NCBI GenBank assembly: GCA_021773175.1
Contig: JAJFKO010000016.1
Coordinates: 1-64,000 of the forward strand
DNA from: Gammaproteobacteria bacterium
Lineage (GTDB): Bacteria; Pseudomonadota; Gammaproteobacteria; JAJFKO01
Reading direction: 5' to 3'
DNA length: 64,000 nucleotides
Numbering within the stretch: the first letter of the stretch is position 1; the number at the start of each line of letters is the position of its first letter. A program made the translations under genes and the position numbers. The notes beneath the pieces are model-generated. The model did no database searches. It was not told the origin of the DNA and was given only the letters and a program-made list of their open reading frames with translations. Below are positions 17,401-26,271 of this stretch, piece after piece.

Positions 17401-18794
17401 ACAATTCCTTGCGTATTAGCTTCTTGCTGCAGAAAATCATAAGCCGTTGAAATGAAAATATCTGCAGCCATTTGCCTTCGTTTAGGTTGCATATTCCATA
17501 CGTGATAAATTAGCATGCCCATTTCAGAATTGTGCATACACAGAGCTGTTCTAATAGGCAAAAGTCCGTGACTATCAAGTTGATATATTGCATCTGGATT
17601 CTGTTGCAAGATTCTTTTTAACATAGCTATATCTTGCGCTAGTATAGCTCGATGAATATCTGGAATTTGATGAGGAAAGTCTCTTATAATTGTTGCAGGG
17701 AAAGTTGTTGTATCCTTTCTCTCTACAGTATAGGGAATTTGATTTGGATAATCTCTAAATAAACTTTGATGTTTTGAGTGGAAACGCTCAATATCATCAG
17801 GGCAAGAAAATGATGCTTGTTTTAAATGCCACTGTTGAGCAAGCTCTCCCACTAATTTAAGCATGTCACCATTCAGTTGCGAAAAATCATGAATGCCATG
17901 CACAAAGGCTTCTGCCGTAGCCAAAGCATTCGCATCTTCATTGTTAACAACTATACACGCTCGAGCTCTAGGATCTGCTCCTGTTTGTAGAGAAAATTGA
18001 TAATAATTATTATCATTTACTACAGAAGTACTTTCTAACTCTGAAGGTTTGCCCTGAACAGCCGCTCCAGATAAAGCTTGGCACATTGTTAAATGGTTAC
18101 CTGCTCTTGGAATTGCTATTAGTGATAAATCACCATTTTCATGTAAACCTATAGCAAAGCTATCAAGTGGATTGCTTCTGTTATCTGGCTTACAAACCAC
18201 TAATAGTTTTAGTTTTCCTAACTCTTTACCAGAAGACATTCGTAAGTTAAAAGTATAGATATCAGTCGGTCTCTCTATTAGAGTAATCTTCCATTTGTTG
18301 CCAGCAACACTAATGTCTTGCAAGCGACCTGCCTTTAGCGGTAAATTTTCAGGTACATCTCTTCGGAAATTAAATTCAGTAAATGATGTTGGTACAGCAG
18401 AAAAGTCATAAATAATATGTTGTTTAGGCTGCAAAAGTCTCGTAGACATTACTGCAACATGACTTTCTTTAGTACCTGCCTGAGAACCAGGTGCTTGAGC
18501 GCCTTCTGTTTTATTTTGAGAGTCTTCTAAATCTTTAACTTCAAGTCCTGAAGTTCTAGCTAAGACATTTGCAACATCAGAGTGGTGAAAGCGTGCATAT
18601 AACGTTTGGCTTGATAATCCTCGTTGTTGATTAAGTCGCCGCGCCCATGGTGATGCCAAATCAAATCTAGCTTGATTAGAGCGAGGTGGCAAACGCCGAA
18701 CATGTCTTGCAGGAAATGGAGAACCAGGTAATCCTATATTTTGTGTTGTAGTTAAAGGACGTCGTCTTGAGCTTCTAAAAAATCTTGTAAACAT
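14424..18794 (-). CDS. Giant ankyrin/GNAT-like protein with Arg-rich N-terminus, putative effector
   Basis: This 1456-residue protein is a paralogue of the gene at 19975. The N-terminus is strongly basic and free of acidic residues (MFTRFFRSSRRRPL and more Arg up to residue 70), similar to a mitochondrial presequence or a nuclear signal. Ankyrin-like units occur near 380-420 (DIHRAILAQDIAMLKRILQQ) and 985-1080 (DPWGYTPLLLAVLSNQFDIV, EMVRLLLHYYIDPNSV). Near 1230-1330 a segment resembles the GNAT acetyl-CoA fold: IGFFGFQLKL, then VACAPEYANSGVMGSALRVV, where the ANSGVMGSAL loop corresponds to motif A. Acetyltransferase activity is possible but unproven. It is probably cotranscribed with LuxR paralogue b, which follows after 11 bp. 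Confidence 0.8.
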   Translation of the reverse strand: MFTRFFRSSRRRPLTTTQNIGLPGSPFPARHVRRLPPRSNQARFDLASPWARRLNQQRGLSSQTLYARFHHSDVANVLARTSGLEVKDLEDSQNKTEGAQAPGSQAGTKESHVAVMSTRLLQPKQHIIYDFSAVPTSFTEFNFRRDVPENLPLKAGRLQDISVAGNKWKITLIERPTDIYTFNLRMSSGKELGKLKLLVVCKPDNRSNPLDSFAIGLHENGDLSLIAIPRAGNHLTMCQALSGAAVQGKPSELESTSVVNDNNYYQFSLQTGADPRARACIVVNNEDANALATAEAFVHGIHDFSQLNGDMLKLVGELAQQWHLKQASFSCPDDIERFHSKHQSLFRDYPNQIPYTVERKDTTTFPATIIRDFPHQIPDIHRAILAQDIAMLKRILQQNPDAIYQLDSHGLLPIRTALCMHNSEMGMLIYHVWNMQPKRRQMAADIFISTAYDFLQQEANTQGIVVDNFVQQNIRHYFSEIFPGIDNPLAVYEAVYRNDQVELTRLTATELDIWQRLRDLVVNQELELARNLFSIVLSKDFDIFTALMNGDWLRVIAVMEENVPADDKPVGAEIGGTNRNRANKVYMRNKNFSMYPNLFFREILKERMLDILIRDMDADDPGFLDKLRKKMQVIKRDIGNNKALQDEFMQIFQSEIAIFKEVLLAIERNDINALIKLLERRYQAYDFREHPINGLANKFKLSRVDPDEVYNKVSNGCLLPEHSDLYLALFYGDLSKALAYIDDLINKKQTALANVRTVELVKASYAATLPRRPRLHHDVVNGVMPPIKEYIDEKAAYDRYQVDVHEIIADACLEIKAYLEGIDEEELQAVYQSADGSCSYTGREILWRYAQSIVICEAGLGNIRYQFDKSASHCSTSALQKEKLAALFEPVLMIRSRMLASLQDRTARYRAICKCEDDIVYDIYTSLLINQQSRMAYQTVLNKEHDNETDLYLHLKVLKVINEQPDKYAKKLKQLKRMTGCSSAGDKFINSVSQCSLLSYNKQDPWGYTPLLLAVLSNQFDIVRAFLENGLSLDWVMPLDERNINFYTLLSHANSREMVRLLLHYYIDPNSVVCDGGGLNQLLWVLLYYHHDLLGDEDIFGQTLLEYILAGHDYDLCYLKEILKFHKDTVPYDDESVPDDAVKKMLRAHNERVAKVAKRNAAKPKITEAEGVTTRFVTKETKFFSEYKTSAELLEAEKQALLVMFDASFELDNPEYTSAEDFLNKTMLSNPRFISEIYYDEDTNVPIGFFGFQLKLDKNEKGEPFLLLHLSKVACAPEYANSGVMGSALRVVLAIKKYADSLNLPLVGYTRLIEPGLGLLVFPDAMDTSVKYHRPSGDVQAVARAVNDVIGTDGTSFASIRSRKAANGYHRLEAFQFLLHECLPSKEGAALPLVMNIDDAFCGALRAKLSDYGFEDRHIESMVARVPNWVDEQGLQAAMSDEVDASKKQSPFRAKL

Positions 18795-19026
18795 AATTTC
18801 AATAAACCCACATATATAATTTCTTCAAGCTACTCATTAGAATCAATTAAGCGGGCAAATATAGATCACATTTATTAAGAGAACATTAAGTGTCAGCAAG
18901 AAAATATTATAAAAATCAACAGTATAAAACGCTGACGATACAAGCGGACATCATGACCTGGTGGGTCGGGTGTTAGTGAAAAAAACTTTGAAATACCATT
19001 AGTTGGATACTAGTAAGTTAACACAA

Positions 19027-19836
19027 CTATACATAAGGAATGAACTTAGAAAAATACATCCCTAGCTGGAATTGGTTATAACATTGTAGCTTCTCTTTAA
19101 TCTGAGTGACGTGAGCTCTGACAGTGCGTAAACTAATACCAAGTAGAATAGCAATTTCATCTTGGGTTTTACCTTTAGCAAGCCATGATAAACATTCATA
19201 TTCTCTTTGTGTTAAGTAGCATTGTGTACCAGGTAAATAATAACGAGAGTTTGGTTGTAAATTTAGACTATTCACTTTTGCTAAGCTATCGCAAACCTGT
19301 TGCTGAAACCCACTTTCTTTGCCTTGCAGGGGTAATTTATAATTATCAGCTTGTTTTAAATGGTTCTTGGTATCAATTTTATCGTGCAGAAAACAGATAA
19401 ACTGTTTTAACATATCTAGCTTTTGTAAATAATATTCGTTAATACGCGTATTTCCAAAGTGTGTTCCAAAATTATAAAAGTCTAATTGCGTTGGTGAGCT
19501 ACGCAGGATAGTAAAAGCATGTCCAAAACCAAAATTATTCAGATCATCTTGCCATTGACGTGTTTTACCTGTGAGTTGCTGTAGATCGCGAAGAAAATAT
19601 TGCTCTTGCGTCTCGGCTGTGAGTTGAATTACATCGTTATAATAATATTCAGACTTCAAATAATGCTTAAGAACTTCGGGATTTTTAGATAACAAAGAAA
19701 ACTGACCATTAGCGTCTACCCTTACATAAGAAAAATGATGAATTTCCAATTGTTCTAGAGGTTTACACAGCGCATCAAAGTCTTCTGCTGCAGTAAAACT
19801 TGGGTGGCTTTTTAATATCTTGGTTAGTGATGTCAT
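19027..19836 (-). CDS. LuxR-type regulator, paralogue c
   Basis: The third 269-residue member (HPSFTAAEDFDALCKPLEQLE, FSYVRVDANGQF) has a GerE helix-turn-helix near 205-262 (LTQREYECLSWLAKGKTQDEIA). It lies between the two paralogous giant proteins: downstream of the 1316-residue gene and 232 bp upstream of the 1456-residue gene. I found no lux-box-like element of the A/B/C type beside it. The spacer 18795-19026 shows only a short inverted repeat (TGTCAGC with GCTGACG) and AT-rich promoter-like sequence. Confidence 0.9.
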   Translation of the reverse strand: MTSLTKILKSHPSFTAAEDFDALCKPLEQLEIHHFSYVRVDANGQFSLLSKNPEVLKHYLKSEYYYNDVIQLTAETQEQYFLRDLQQLTGKTRQWQDDLNNFGFGHAFTILRSSPTQLDFYNFGTHFGNTRINEYYLQKLDMLKQFICFLHDKIDTKNHLKQADNYKLPLQGKESGFQQQVCDSLAKVNSLNLQPNSRYYLPGTQCYLTQREYECLSWLAKGKTQDEIAILLGISLRTVRAHVTQIKEKLQCYNQFQLGMYFSKFIPYV

Positions 19837-19974
19837 TATCTTCCCTTATAATTAGTACTTACACTAAATACCAATCTTTTTGTTGAATGTGCTTTAACAT
19901 TGGTGATTTATCGTAAGCCCTAATAATTCAATATCATATTACCTATTGTTAATTCATATTCCAAGATAGTTTTA

Positions 19975-22900
19975 TTAAGATTTTGTTGTTATTTTTTTAC
20001 ACAGCCAGTTTGGTATTGCTGCAAAAAGTGGTTCAAGATATGAATCTTTCAGTCCGCAACTTGCAAGTTTCTTGCGTAATCTCTTACAAAAAATCTCATC
20101 AACTTCAATCACTAATGGCAAAGCAGCCTTTTCATCTTTAGGGTGCAAGCATTCATCTAATAGAAAATAAAAACCTTGCGCTCGGTTAGAGCTGTTGGCA
20201 TCAAAATCCCCTCGCGACTGTATTGATGGGAAAGATGAACCATCCGATTCAAGCCTATCGCCAAACTCACCAACAATATCTTGTAAAATTTCTGGATCTC
20301 GGTGATATTTTACTGATGCATCCATACCATCATCGTCAAACATTAAATAACCAAGGGCGGGCCTTAGAAAACGTCCATATGCTTTGAATGGAATACCTAA
20401 ATCATCGGTATAACGCTTTACTGCCAATAAAATACGAAATGATGTACCCAAAAGTCCTCTATTAGCATAATCAGGAGCACAAGCAGCCTTAGATAAATGC
20501 ATAAATAAATAAGAGCCACTCTTCTGACTATTCACCAGTTTGAGTTGAAAACAGTAAAAGCCTATTGGCTTTGCATCATTATGTTGATAAAAAATCTCAA
20601 ATATATAATTAGGATTAGTGAGTACTGTTTCTTGGAAATATTCCTCCTCAGATACATAGCGTGCATCATCCATCTCAAAACTTGCTTTAAAAATCTCTGT
20701 CAATACTGGCTTTTCCGCTTCAAGCAAGTCAGATGTTGATTTATATATAGAATAAAAATCACCATCGTCATCATGAAAGAATGTTTTAAGTCCAGATACG
20801 TTAATAATTTTAGGTCGACGGTTATTTTTCTTTTCTCTTCTGATGATGCTCCGATTATGTTTTTTTAGAATTTCTCGAACATCTTGAGGCACAGACTCAT
20901 CGTAAGAAATGATATCTTTTCTAAACTTTAACACCGTTTTCAAATAATTAGGATAATGTGTATATCCAGCAATAATTGAATCTAATAAGGTTTGATCATA
21001 AATATCCGGAGTATCTTCTACGCTGTGACTATAGAACAAATACACCCAAAGCATTGAGTCTAAGCCTTCATGATCACAAATCACACTATTTGGATCAGTA
21101 TAGTAATGCAATAATAATGTTGCCATTGACCGCGACCACACATTTGATAGCAAGGTATAATAGTCTAAATCCCTTCTCCCTAATGGCATGATCCAATCTG
21201 AGACTAACTCATATTCAAAAAAAGCTTTAACTATATTGACATGATCAAAAATGATTGCATACAAGAGCATCGTGTAGCCCCATGGATCTTGTTGCTCATA
21301 ACTTAGTAAATTACATTTTATTAGAGAGTTACAAAATTCATCATGTGTTGCAAGACAGCCATTTGATGCATGCAATTGATTTAATTGCAGCATATATTTT
21401 TGCGGCTGTTCTTCATAAACTCGTTCAATCCTGGTTCGTAAAAAAACATCGAGCTGTGTATCACGCTCAATATTTAAGATATCACGATATAAAATGCTAC
21501 TTATTTGATTAAAAAGTAACTTGGTATGTATCTCATAGAGCACATCATCGTCACATCGACAATGCTTACGATAAACTTTCGTTCTTGCTAATAGCAACGC
21601 TAGCATTTTAGTTTTTATGACTAATACGGGTTCGAATAATACAATAAGCTTTTGTTTTTCAGTCTCACTTTGAGTATATAGCTCTGCAATTGCTTTGAAG
21701 GCATTACGATTACATTCAAGTCCTGTCTGACAAATAACAATATCTTTTATATGGTACCAAAGAATATGATGTAGGTTATATTGGTAGTCAGCCTTGTTAC
21801 AAGTATAAACTTTCTCTAATTCACACTTATCAATGCTATCAAAATAGGTTTTAATTTGCTGACATGCATTTGCAATAATGTCATGAACGTCTGTTTTGTA
21901 AGCATCAAAAGTCGCTTTTTCTGCAACAAATTCTGCTATAGGCGGCATTTTTCCATTAATAATATCTTTATGTTGCTGCGGCTGTAATGGCAACGTACTT
22001 TCATAATAGGTTTTTGCTAAATCTATTGTTTGAATATTTGCAAGCACCTGTTCTTGTTTCAGAATATGTTTATCAACATATTCTCTCGCCTTTCCTAAAT
22101 CACCTAAAAACAAAGCAAAATATAACTCTGAGTATTCTGGCATCAGACTGCCATTAAATACTTTTTCATAAACCACTTTAGGTTTTATAGGTTTAAAAAT
22201 ATACCCACCACCAACATTTTCTAATGGATGCCGCCTAAAATCACAGCCTTTATGTCTATGAGTTAGTATTTTCTTTAAAAACCCCAAATCATTACTCTCT
22301 ATGGCAGCCAGTATTTGCATAAAAAGCGTCATTTCTTCCTGAAAAAGCTCTAAAAACTTATTTTGAATATCTTGGTCTTGTGAAATAACGAGTTTTAGCT
22401 GTTGTATTTCATCTTTCATGAGGATAATAAAATCAGGAGCATTCTTATCTTTGCCATCAAATAGAATCGCCAAAAACTTCTCTTTAAGAATTTCACGATA
22501 ATGTAAATCTAGAAAAATATTTATATTTTGTGTCCGTAAATATATTCTGCGTTCACGATCTTGATCATTACCACCAATCTCTTGATTGCCATAACTATCC
22601 GTTTCAGGAAGGTTTTCTTCCAGAATAGTCAGTATATGCTCCCAGTCGCCTATCAACATTGCGGTGAAAATATCAAATTTTTCTGATAATAGCGTCGCAA
22701 ATAAATGCTTAGCCTCTGGTAATTCTTGTTTATTAATTAATTCTCTTAGTTGATACCAAGGTTGAAGTTCTGCAGTAGTTAAGTCATCAAGCTTACTTTG
22801 ATTATTACTTTGTATTGCATCGTGAATTGCTAATGGGTTTTCCAATCTAGGTAAACTATCAGAAAAATAGTGTTTTATAGCACTTCGAGTGATAGTGTCA

Positions 22901-23925
22901 TCATCAATTCCTCGCATATTATGTTCTTGAGTAGTAAATGTATTTGCTGTCTCTATAAATATCTGTGTTACGAATTGTTTTGGTCTTGGTAAATTGTGCC
23001 AAATTTGATAAATAAGTGTTCCCATATATGACTGCGTAGTGTGAAGCGCCAGTTCTATCGCTAATCGTCCATATGCGTCACGATGATAAATTGCGTCAGG
23101 CTCTCTCTTTAACATTGCTTTTAACATTTCTATATCTTGTCCAAGAACCGCCAGATGAATATCTGGAATTCTAGTCGGGAATTCACCTATAGCTGTTTTC
23201 GGAAATAATATAATGTCTTTGCGTGTAACTATATCAGGGATCTGGTTAGGGTAAGTCCTAAATAATTCTAATCGCTCTACTTTCGGATAGTTAGCCTCAA
23301 GTTGCCATAAAAAAGGTTCTGTTGTTACTTCTAATTGTCTAGTTAATGAATTTATTAACTGGAACATCTCTTCACTGAGTGGAGTGAATTGGGATATAGC
23401 CATAAAAAATGACGTCACTTTTTTTGCAGCATCAAGCTCAGTATTTTGAACAATTAAACACACTCTTGCTCTTGGATCGGAACCTTTTTGTGGCAAAAAT
23501 TGAAAGAAAGCTTTATCACTAGGAGGAGTATCCGTTATTAATGCATCTAAATCATTTTGTGTAGCAGCGCCAGACAATATCTCACATAAACGTATATAGT
23601 TACCAACCTTGGGCATAGCTAATAAAGATAACGTCCCATGTTCGTGCAAACCAATAACAAAATTATTAAGCAGCGCATTTTTTTTCAATGGTTGACAATG
23701 CAATAGTATTTGTAATTTACCTAGCTCTGTGCCAGGAATTAAAGGCAGATTATCATTATATAAGTCATTTGTTCTTTCCACCTCGTTTATCGACCAAAGG
23801 CCTGAACTAGAAGCCGTCGCATCTTGTTTACAAGGATTAAGAGGAATAAACCATGGCATTGTTTTACGAAATTTTAGTTTATGAAAGCTTGGAATGTTAG
23901 GTTGTTGTAGAATTTGATTAAACAT
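19975..23925 (-). CDS. Giant ankyrin/GNAT-like protein, paralogue, putative effector
   Basis: This 1316-residue protein is colinear with the 14424-18794 product from about its residue 130 onward, but lacks the Arg-rich N-terminal extension. Shared landmarks are GTELGKLQILLHCQP near residue 60, KGSDPRARVCLIVQN, an ankyrin-like unit DIHLAVLGQDIEMLKAMLKR, a second group near 880-960 (DPWGYTMLLYAIIFDHVNIV, SMATLLLHYYTDPNSVI), and the GNAT-like stretch KAACAPDYANRGLLGTSFRIL. The last part, WLCKKITTKS, differs from the paralogue. Upstream, a TACTAT at the right place for a -10 is present but the lux-box-like palindrome is not. The tandem copies imply duplication followed by divergence. Confidence 0.8.
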   Translation of the reverse strand: MFNQILQQPNIPSFHKLKFRKTMPWFIPLNPCKQDATASSSGLWSINEVERTNDLYNDNLPLIPGTELGKLQILLHCQPLKKNALLNNFVIGLHEHGTLSLLAMPKVGNYIRLCEILSGAATQNDLDALITDTPPSDKAFFQFLPQKGSDPRARVCLIVQNTELDAAKKVTSFFMAISQFTPLSEEMFQLINSLTRQLEVTTEPFLWQLEANYPKVERLELFRTYPNQIPDIVTRKDIILFPKTAIGEFPTRIPDIHLAVLGQDIEMLKAMLKREPDAIYHRDAYGRLAIELALHTTQSYMGTLIYQIWHNLPRPKQFVTQIFIETANTFTTQEHNMRGIDDDTITRSAIKHYFSDSLPRLENPLAIHDAIQSNNQSKLDDLTTAELQPWYQLRELINKQELPEAKHLFATLLSEKFDIFTAMLIGDWEHILTILEENLPETDSYGNQEIGGNDQDRERRIYLRTQNINIFLDLHYREILKEKFLAILFDGKDKNAPDFIILMKDEIQQLKLVISQDQDIQNKFLELFQEEMTLFMQILAAIESNDLGFLKKILTHRHKGCDFRRHPLENVGGGYIFKPIKPKVVYEKVFNGSLMPEYSELYFALFLGDLGKAREYVDKHILKQEQVLANIQTIDLAKTYYESTLPLQPQQHKDIINGKMPPIAEFVAEKATFDAYKTDVHDIIANACQQIKTYFDSIDKCELEKVYTCNKADYQYNLHHILWYHIKDIVICQTGLECNRNAFKAIAELYTQSETEKQKLIVLFEPVLVIKTKMLALLLARTKVYRKHCRCDDDVLYEIHTKLLFNQISSILYRDILNIERDTQLDVFLRTRIERVYEEQPQKYMLQLNQLHASNGCLATHDEFCNSLIKCNLLSYEQQDPWGYTMLLYAIIFDHVNIVKAFFEYELVSDWIMPLGRRDLDYYTLLSNVWSRSMATLLLHYYTDPNSVICDHEGLDSMLWVYLFYSHSVEDTPDIYDQTLLDSIIAGYTHYPNYLKTVLKFRKDIISYDESVPQDVREILKKHNRSIIRREKKNNRRPKIINVSGLKTFFHDDDGDFYSIYKSTSDLLEAEKPVLTEIFKASFEMDDARYVSEEEYFQETVLTNPNYIFEIFYQHNDAKPIGFYCFQLKLVNSQKSGSYLFMHLSKAACAPDYANRGLLGTSFRILLAVKRYTDDLGIPFKAYGRFLRPALGYLMFDDDGMDASVKYHRDPEILQDIVGEFGDRLESDGSSFPSIQSRGDFDANSSNRAQGFYFLLDECLHPKDEKAALPLVIEVDEIFCKRLRKKLASCGLKDSYLEPLFAAIPNWLCKKITTKS

Positions 23926-24105
23926 AATATTATTCAGTGCTCGTGTAAAATAATCTCTATTTATGCTGAGAGAAAATTCTAACAGACAATAGTAACTTAG
24001 CTCAATCGCAAATGTATTTAACCCTTTAAAAAACCAACCATTGTCTGTGCATTTTTTTAGCAGAGGAATGTTTGAGTGACATCATCAAGTGATAAATGCG
24101 CTCTC

Positions 24106-24465
24106 TTATTTCTCGAGCAACGATTCTAGATGTTCTTTTAAAATTAAGGCATGGTTGCAGGTTGGATTTTTTGCACCATATAAAAGTATAAGCTTTTTAT
24201 CCGGCACTTCGGAGAGATGTTCTCTAAGCTTGTCTTTATGTTCACTAAGCTCCTGCAAATAACTTCTGCGAAATTCATCAAACTTATCTTCTTGATGCCC
24301 AAACCATTGACGTAGCACAGTGCTTGGCGCGATATCTTTCCACCAGTCATCAAGACTGGCTCTATCTTTAGAAATTCCGCGTGGCCACAAACGATCTACC
24401 AAAACACGGTAGCCTTCAGGGCTATTATCAGCGTAAATATGCTGGATAAAGATTTTTTGGTTCAT
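24106..24465 (-). CDS. DUF488 family protein (YeaO-like)
   Basis: This 119-residue protein has the family pattern YRVLVDRLWPRGISKDRASLDDW, then IAPSTVLRQWFGH and LLYGAKNPTCNHALIL. DUF488 proteins are small cytosolic proteins without a settled biochemical role. Its length is normal for the family. It lies 29 bp downstream of the TVP38-family gene on the same strand. Confidence 0.9.
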   Translation of the reverse strand: MNQKIFIQHIYADNSPEGYRVLVDRLWPRGISKDRASLDDWWKDIAPSTVLRQWFGHQEDKFDEFRRSYLQELSEHKDKLREHLSEVPDKKLILLYGAKNPTCNHALILKEHLESLLEK

Positions 24466-24494
24466 ACTCGTATATTCCTGTGTTTAACAGCTTT

Positions 24495-25262
24495 CTAGCA
24501 CTGCTCTCCATTTCTCATGATGTTGTTCTTCATAATTTTTTTTCTTAACTGTTTATAGATTATAGGTATTAATGACAATACAGCCAAACCAATCAAAGGC
24601 CAAAATATCTGCGGCGCAAAAATAATCGCTAAATTTGGCGGTTGGCCGCTAGAAAAAGCCTCGCCTAAACCATTACCTAATATCGCATAGGTCAAGGATC
24701 CCGGTATAATTCCAAAAAAAGTGCCTATTACAAAAGTAGATTTCTTAATATTTAAAATACCAGGAACAACATTAACAACAGGAAAAGGAAATAATGGTAC
24801 AAGACGCAGGAATAATAGATATTGCAATGCATTATCTTGAAAACCTTTTTGCATCCGAGTCACCCACGTACCATTTTTTTCAGCAAGCCATTGACCTAAT
24901 GAAAACTGCACAATTAAAAAAATACAGCTAGCTCCTATTGTTGCACTAATAACAACATAGATTGTGCCAAGTACATCACCAAATAAAAAACCTGCTGTAA
25001 GGGTAAGAAACACAGCTCCAGGAATCGATAAAGCCACCACTAGAATATATGTCAACATAAATAAGAGTACTGATGACATATAATGCGTATTAAGCCAATC
25101 TAACAGAAATGCTTTATGGTCTTTAATCGCCTCGAAACTCAAGTATTGATCAAGCTTAAGATGAAATACTAAAACAACACACGTTATCACGAATATCAGT
25201 GGTACTAATCGCAATAAATGATGCGTTAATCGTATATTCTTCTTTTCTATTGACAATTTCAT
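24495..25262 (-). CDS. TVP38/TMEM64 family membrane protein
   Basis: This 255-residue polytopic protein has about six hydrophobic segments. The core shows the SNARE-associated/DedA-like signature: SIPGAVFLTLTAGFLFGDVLG, then FLRLVPLFPFPVVNVVPGI and PGSLTYAILGNGLGEA. Family members are inner-membrane proteins related to DedA, probably lipid or small-molecule transporters. It begins a same-strand pair with the DUF488 gene. Confidence 0.9.
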   Translation of the reverse strand: MKLSIEKKNIRLTHHLLRLVPLIFVITCVVLVFHLKLDQYLSFEAIKDHKAFLLDWLNTHYMSSVLLFMLTYILVVALSIPGAVFLTLTAGFLFGDVLGTIYVVISATIGASCIFLIVQFSLGQWLAEKNGTWVTRMQKGFQDNALQYLLFLRLVPLFPFPVVNVVPGILNIKKSTFVIGTFFGIIPGSLTYAILGNGLGEAFSSGQPPNLAIIFAPQIFWPLIGLAVLSLIPIIYKQLRKKIMKNNIMRNGEQC

Positions 25263-25339
25263 TTGTAAAACTTCATACTAATTTAAACACCAACCAATCC
25301 TATTAAATCAATTCATATAGGCTATATCTATAGCCTTCA

Positions 25340-26242
25340 TCATTCTGATTTAGCGAATCCAGCTATGACAATTCGTGTTGCTGCAGCCACAATTTTATCA
25401 TTGCGAACAGCATTTTTCTTATCTTTTACTGTGAAAATCGCCACAACAATAGGTTTATGATTTGGTGGCCAAATAACTCCAATATCATTAGCAACCCCAT
25501 ACCCATCCCCTGTTCCAGTCTTGTCAGCTACGAGCCAACCTTTAGGCACACCAGCACGAATTCTTGTACTTCCTGTGGTCGCTTCTCGCATCCAAGTAAG
25601 TAATTGCTGGCGTTTTGATTTAGATAGGAAGTTTCCGAAAGCAAATAGCCGCAAACTTTTTCCCATTGTTGCTGGTGTAGAAGTATCTTGTATATTTTTG
25701 GGATTAGAGTTCAACTTAACTTCATAATGATTTATTCTAAATACCAGACTTTTATCAAGTGAATGTACAAAAGCAGTAAGAGCTTTGGGCCCCCCAAACT
25801 TTTTCATAAGTAAATTTGCGGCCGTATTATCACTGTACGTTGTTGTTGCGGCACAAAGTTGTTGTACTGTCATCCCATCCTTTAAATGCTTCTTCGTCAC
25901 AGGCGACCAAAATACTATATCTTGCTTAGAGTAGTTAATTTTCTGTTGCAACAAGCTGGGGTCTTTTATACCTTTGTGTAAAACATTAGCAACCAACATT
26001 AACTTAAAAGTACTTTGCATTGGAAAACGCTTATTTGCATGGTATTCAATATGTTGGTTATTGGCGGTGTTCACTGCATAAACACCAATATGTCCTCCAA
26101 AAGTAGCCTCAAGTTTTTTTAACTGCATTTTTAGAGAAGAAATGTGACTTGACTGAGGGTGAGCATATGCTGATATGTTGATAGAGAAAGAAAGAATAAT
26201 GATTATCCATAAAATTAATTTTTTAACCGGCATTATATTCAT
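25340..26242 (-). CDS. bla: Class A serine beta-lactamase
   Basis: This 300-residue exported enzyme has all class A landmarks: signal peptide (WIIIILSFSINISAYA), active-site STFK at 77-80, SDN at 137-139, omega-loop Glu and Asn in YEVKLN (174 and 178), and KTG at 241-243. It should hydrolyse beta-lactams in the periplasm by acylation at Ser77. GGAGA precedes the ATG at good spacing. The gene sits in a run of small accessory enzymes with no sign of a dedicated regulator (no ampR-like gene nearby). Confidence 0.96.
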   Translation of the reverse strand: MNIMPVKKLILWIIIILSFSINISAYAHPQSSHISSLKMQLKKLEATFGGHIGVYAVNTANNQHIEYHANKRFPMQSTFKLMLVANVLHKGIKDPSLLQQKINYSKQDIVFWSPVTKKHLKDGMTVQQLCAATTTYSDNTAANLLMKKFGGPKALTAFVHSLDKSLVFRINHYEVKLNSNPKNIQDTSTPATMGKSLRLFAFGNFLSKSKRQQLLTWMREATTGSTRIRAGVPKGWLVADKTGTGDGYGVANDIGVIWPPNHKPIVVAIFTVKDKKNAVRNDKIVAAATRIVIAGFAKSE

Positions 26243-26271
26243 ACAATTTCTCCACTATTGTTTTGTCACAC

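Noticed and set aside
19844-19974. Fourth lux-box-like element near LuxR paralogue c
   Set aside because: No TTTCGACA-N24-TACTAT match was found; upstream of 23925 only a TACTAT without the palindrome is present.
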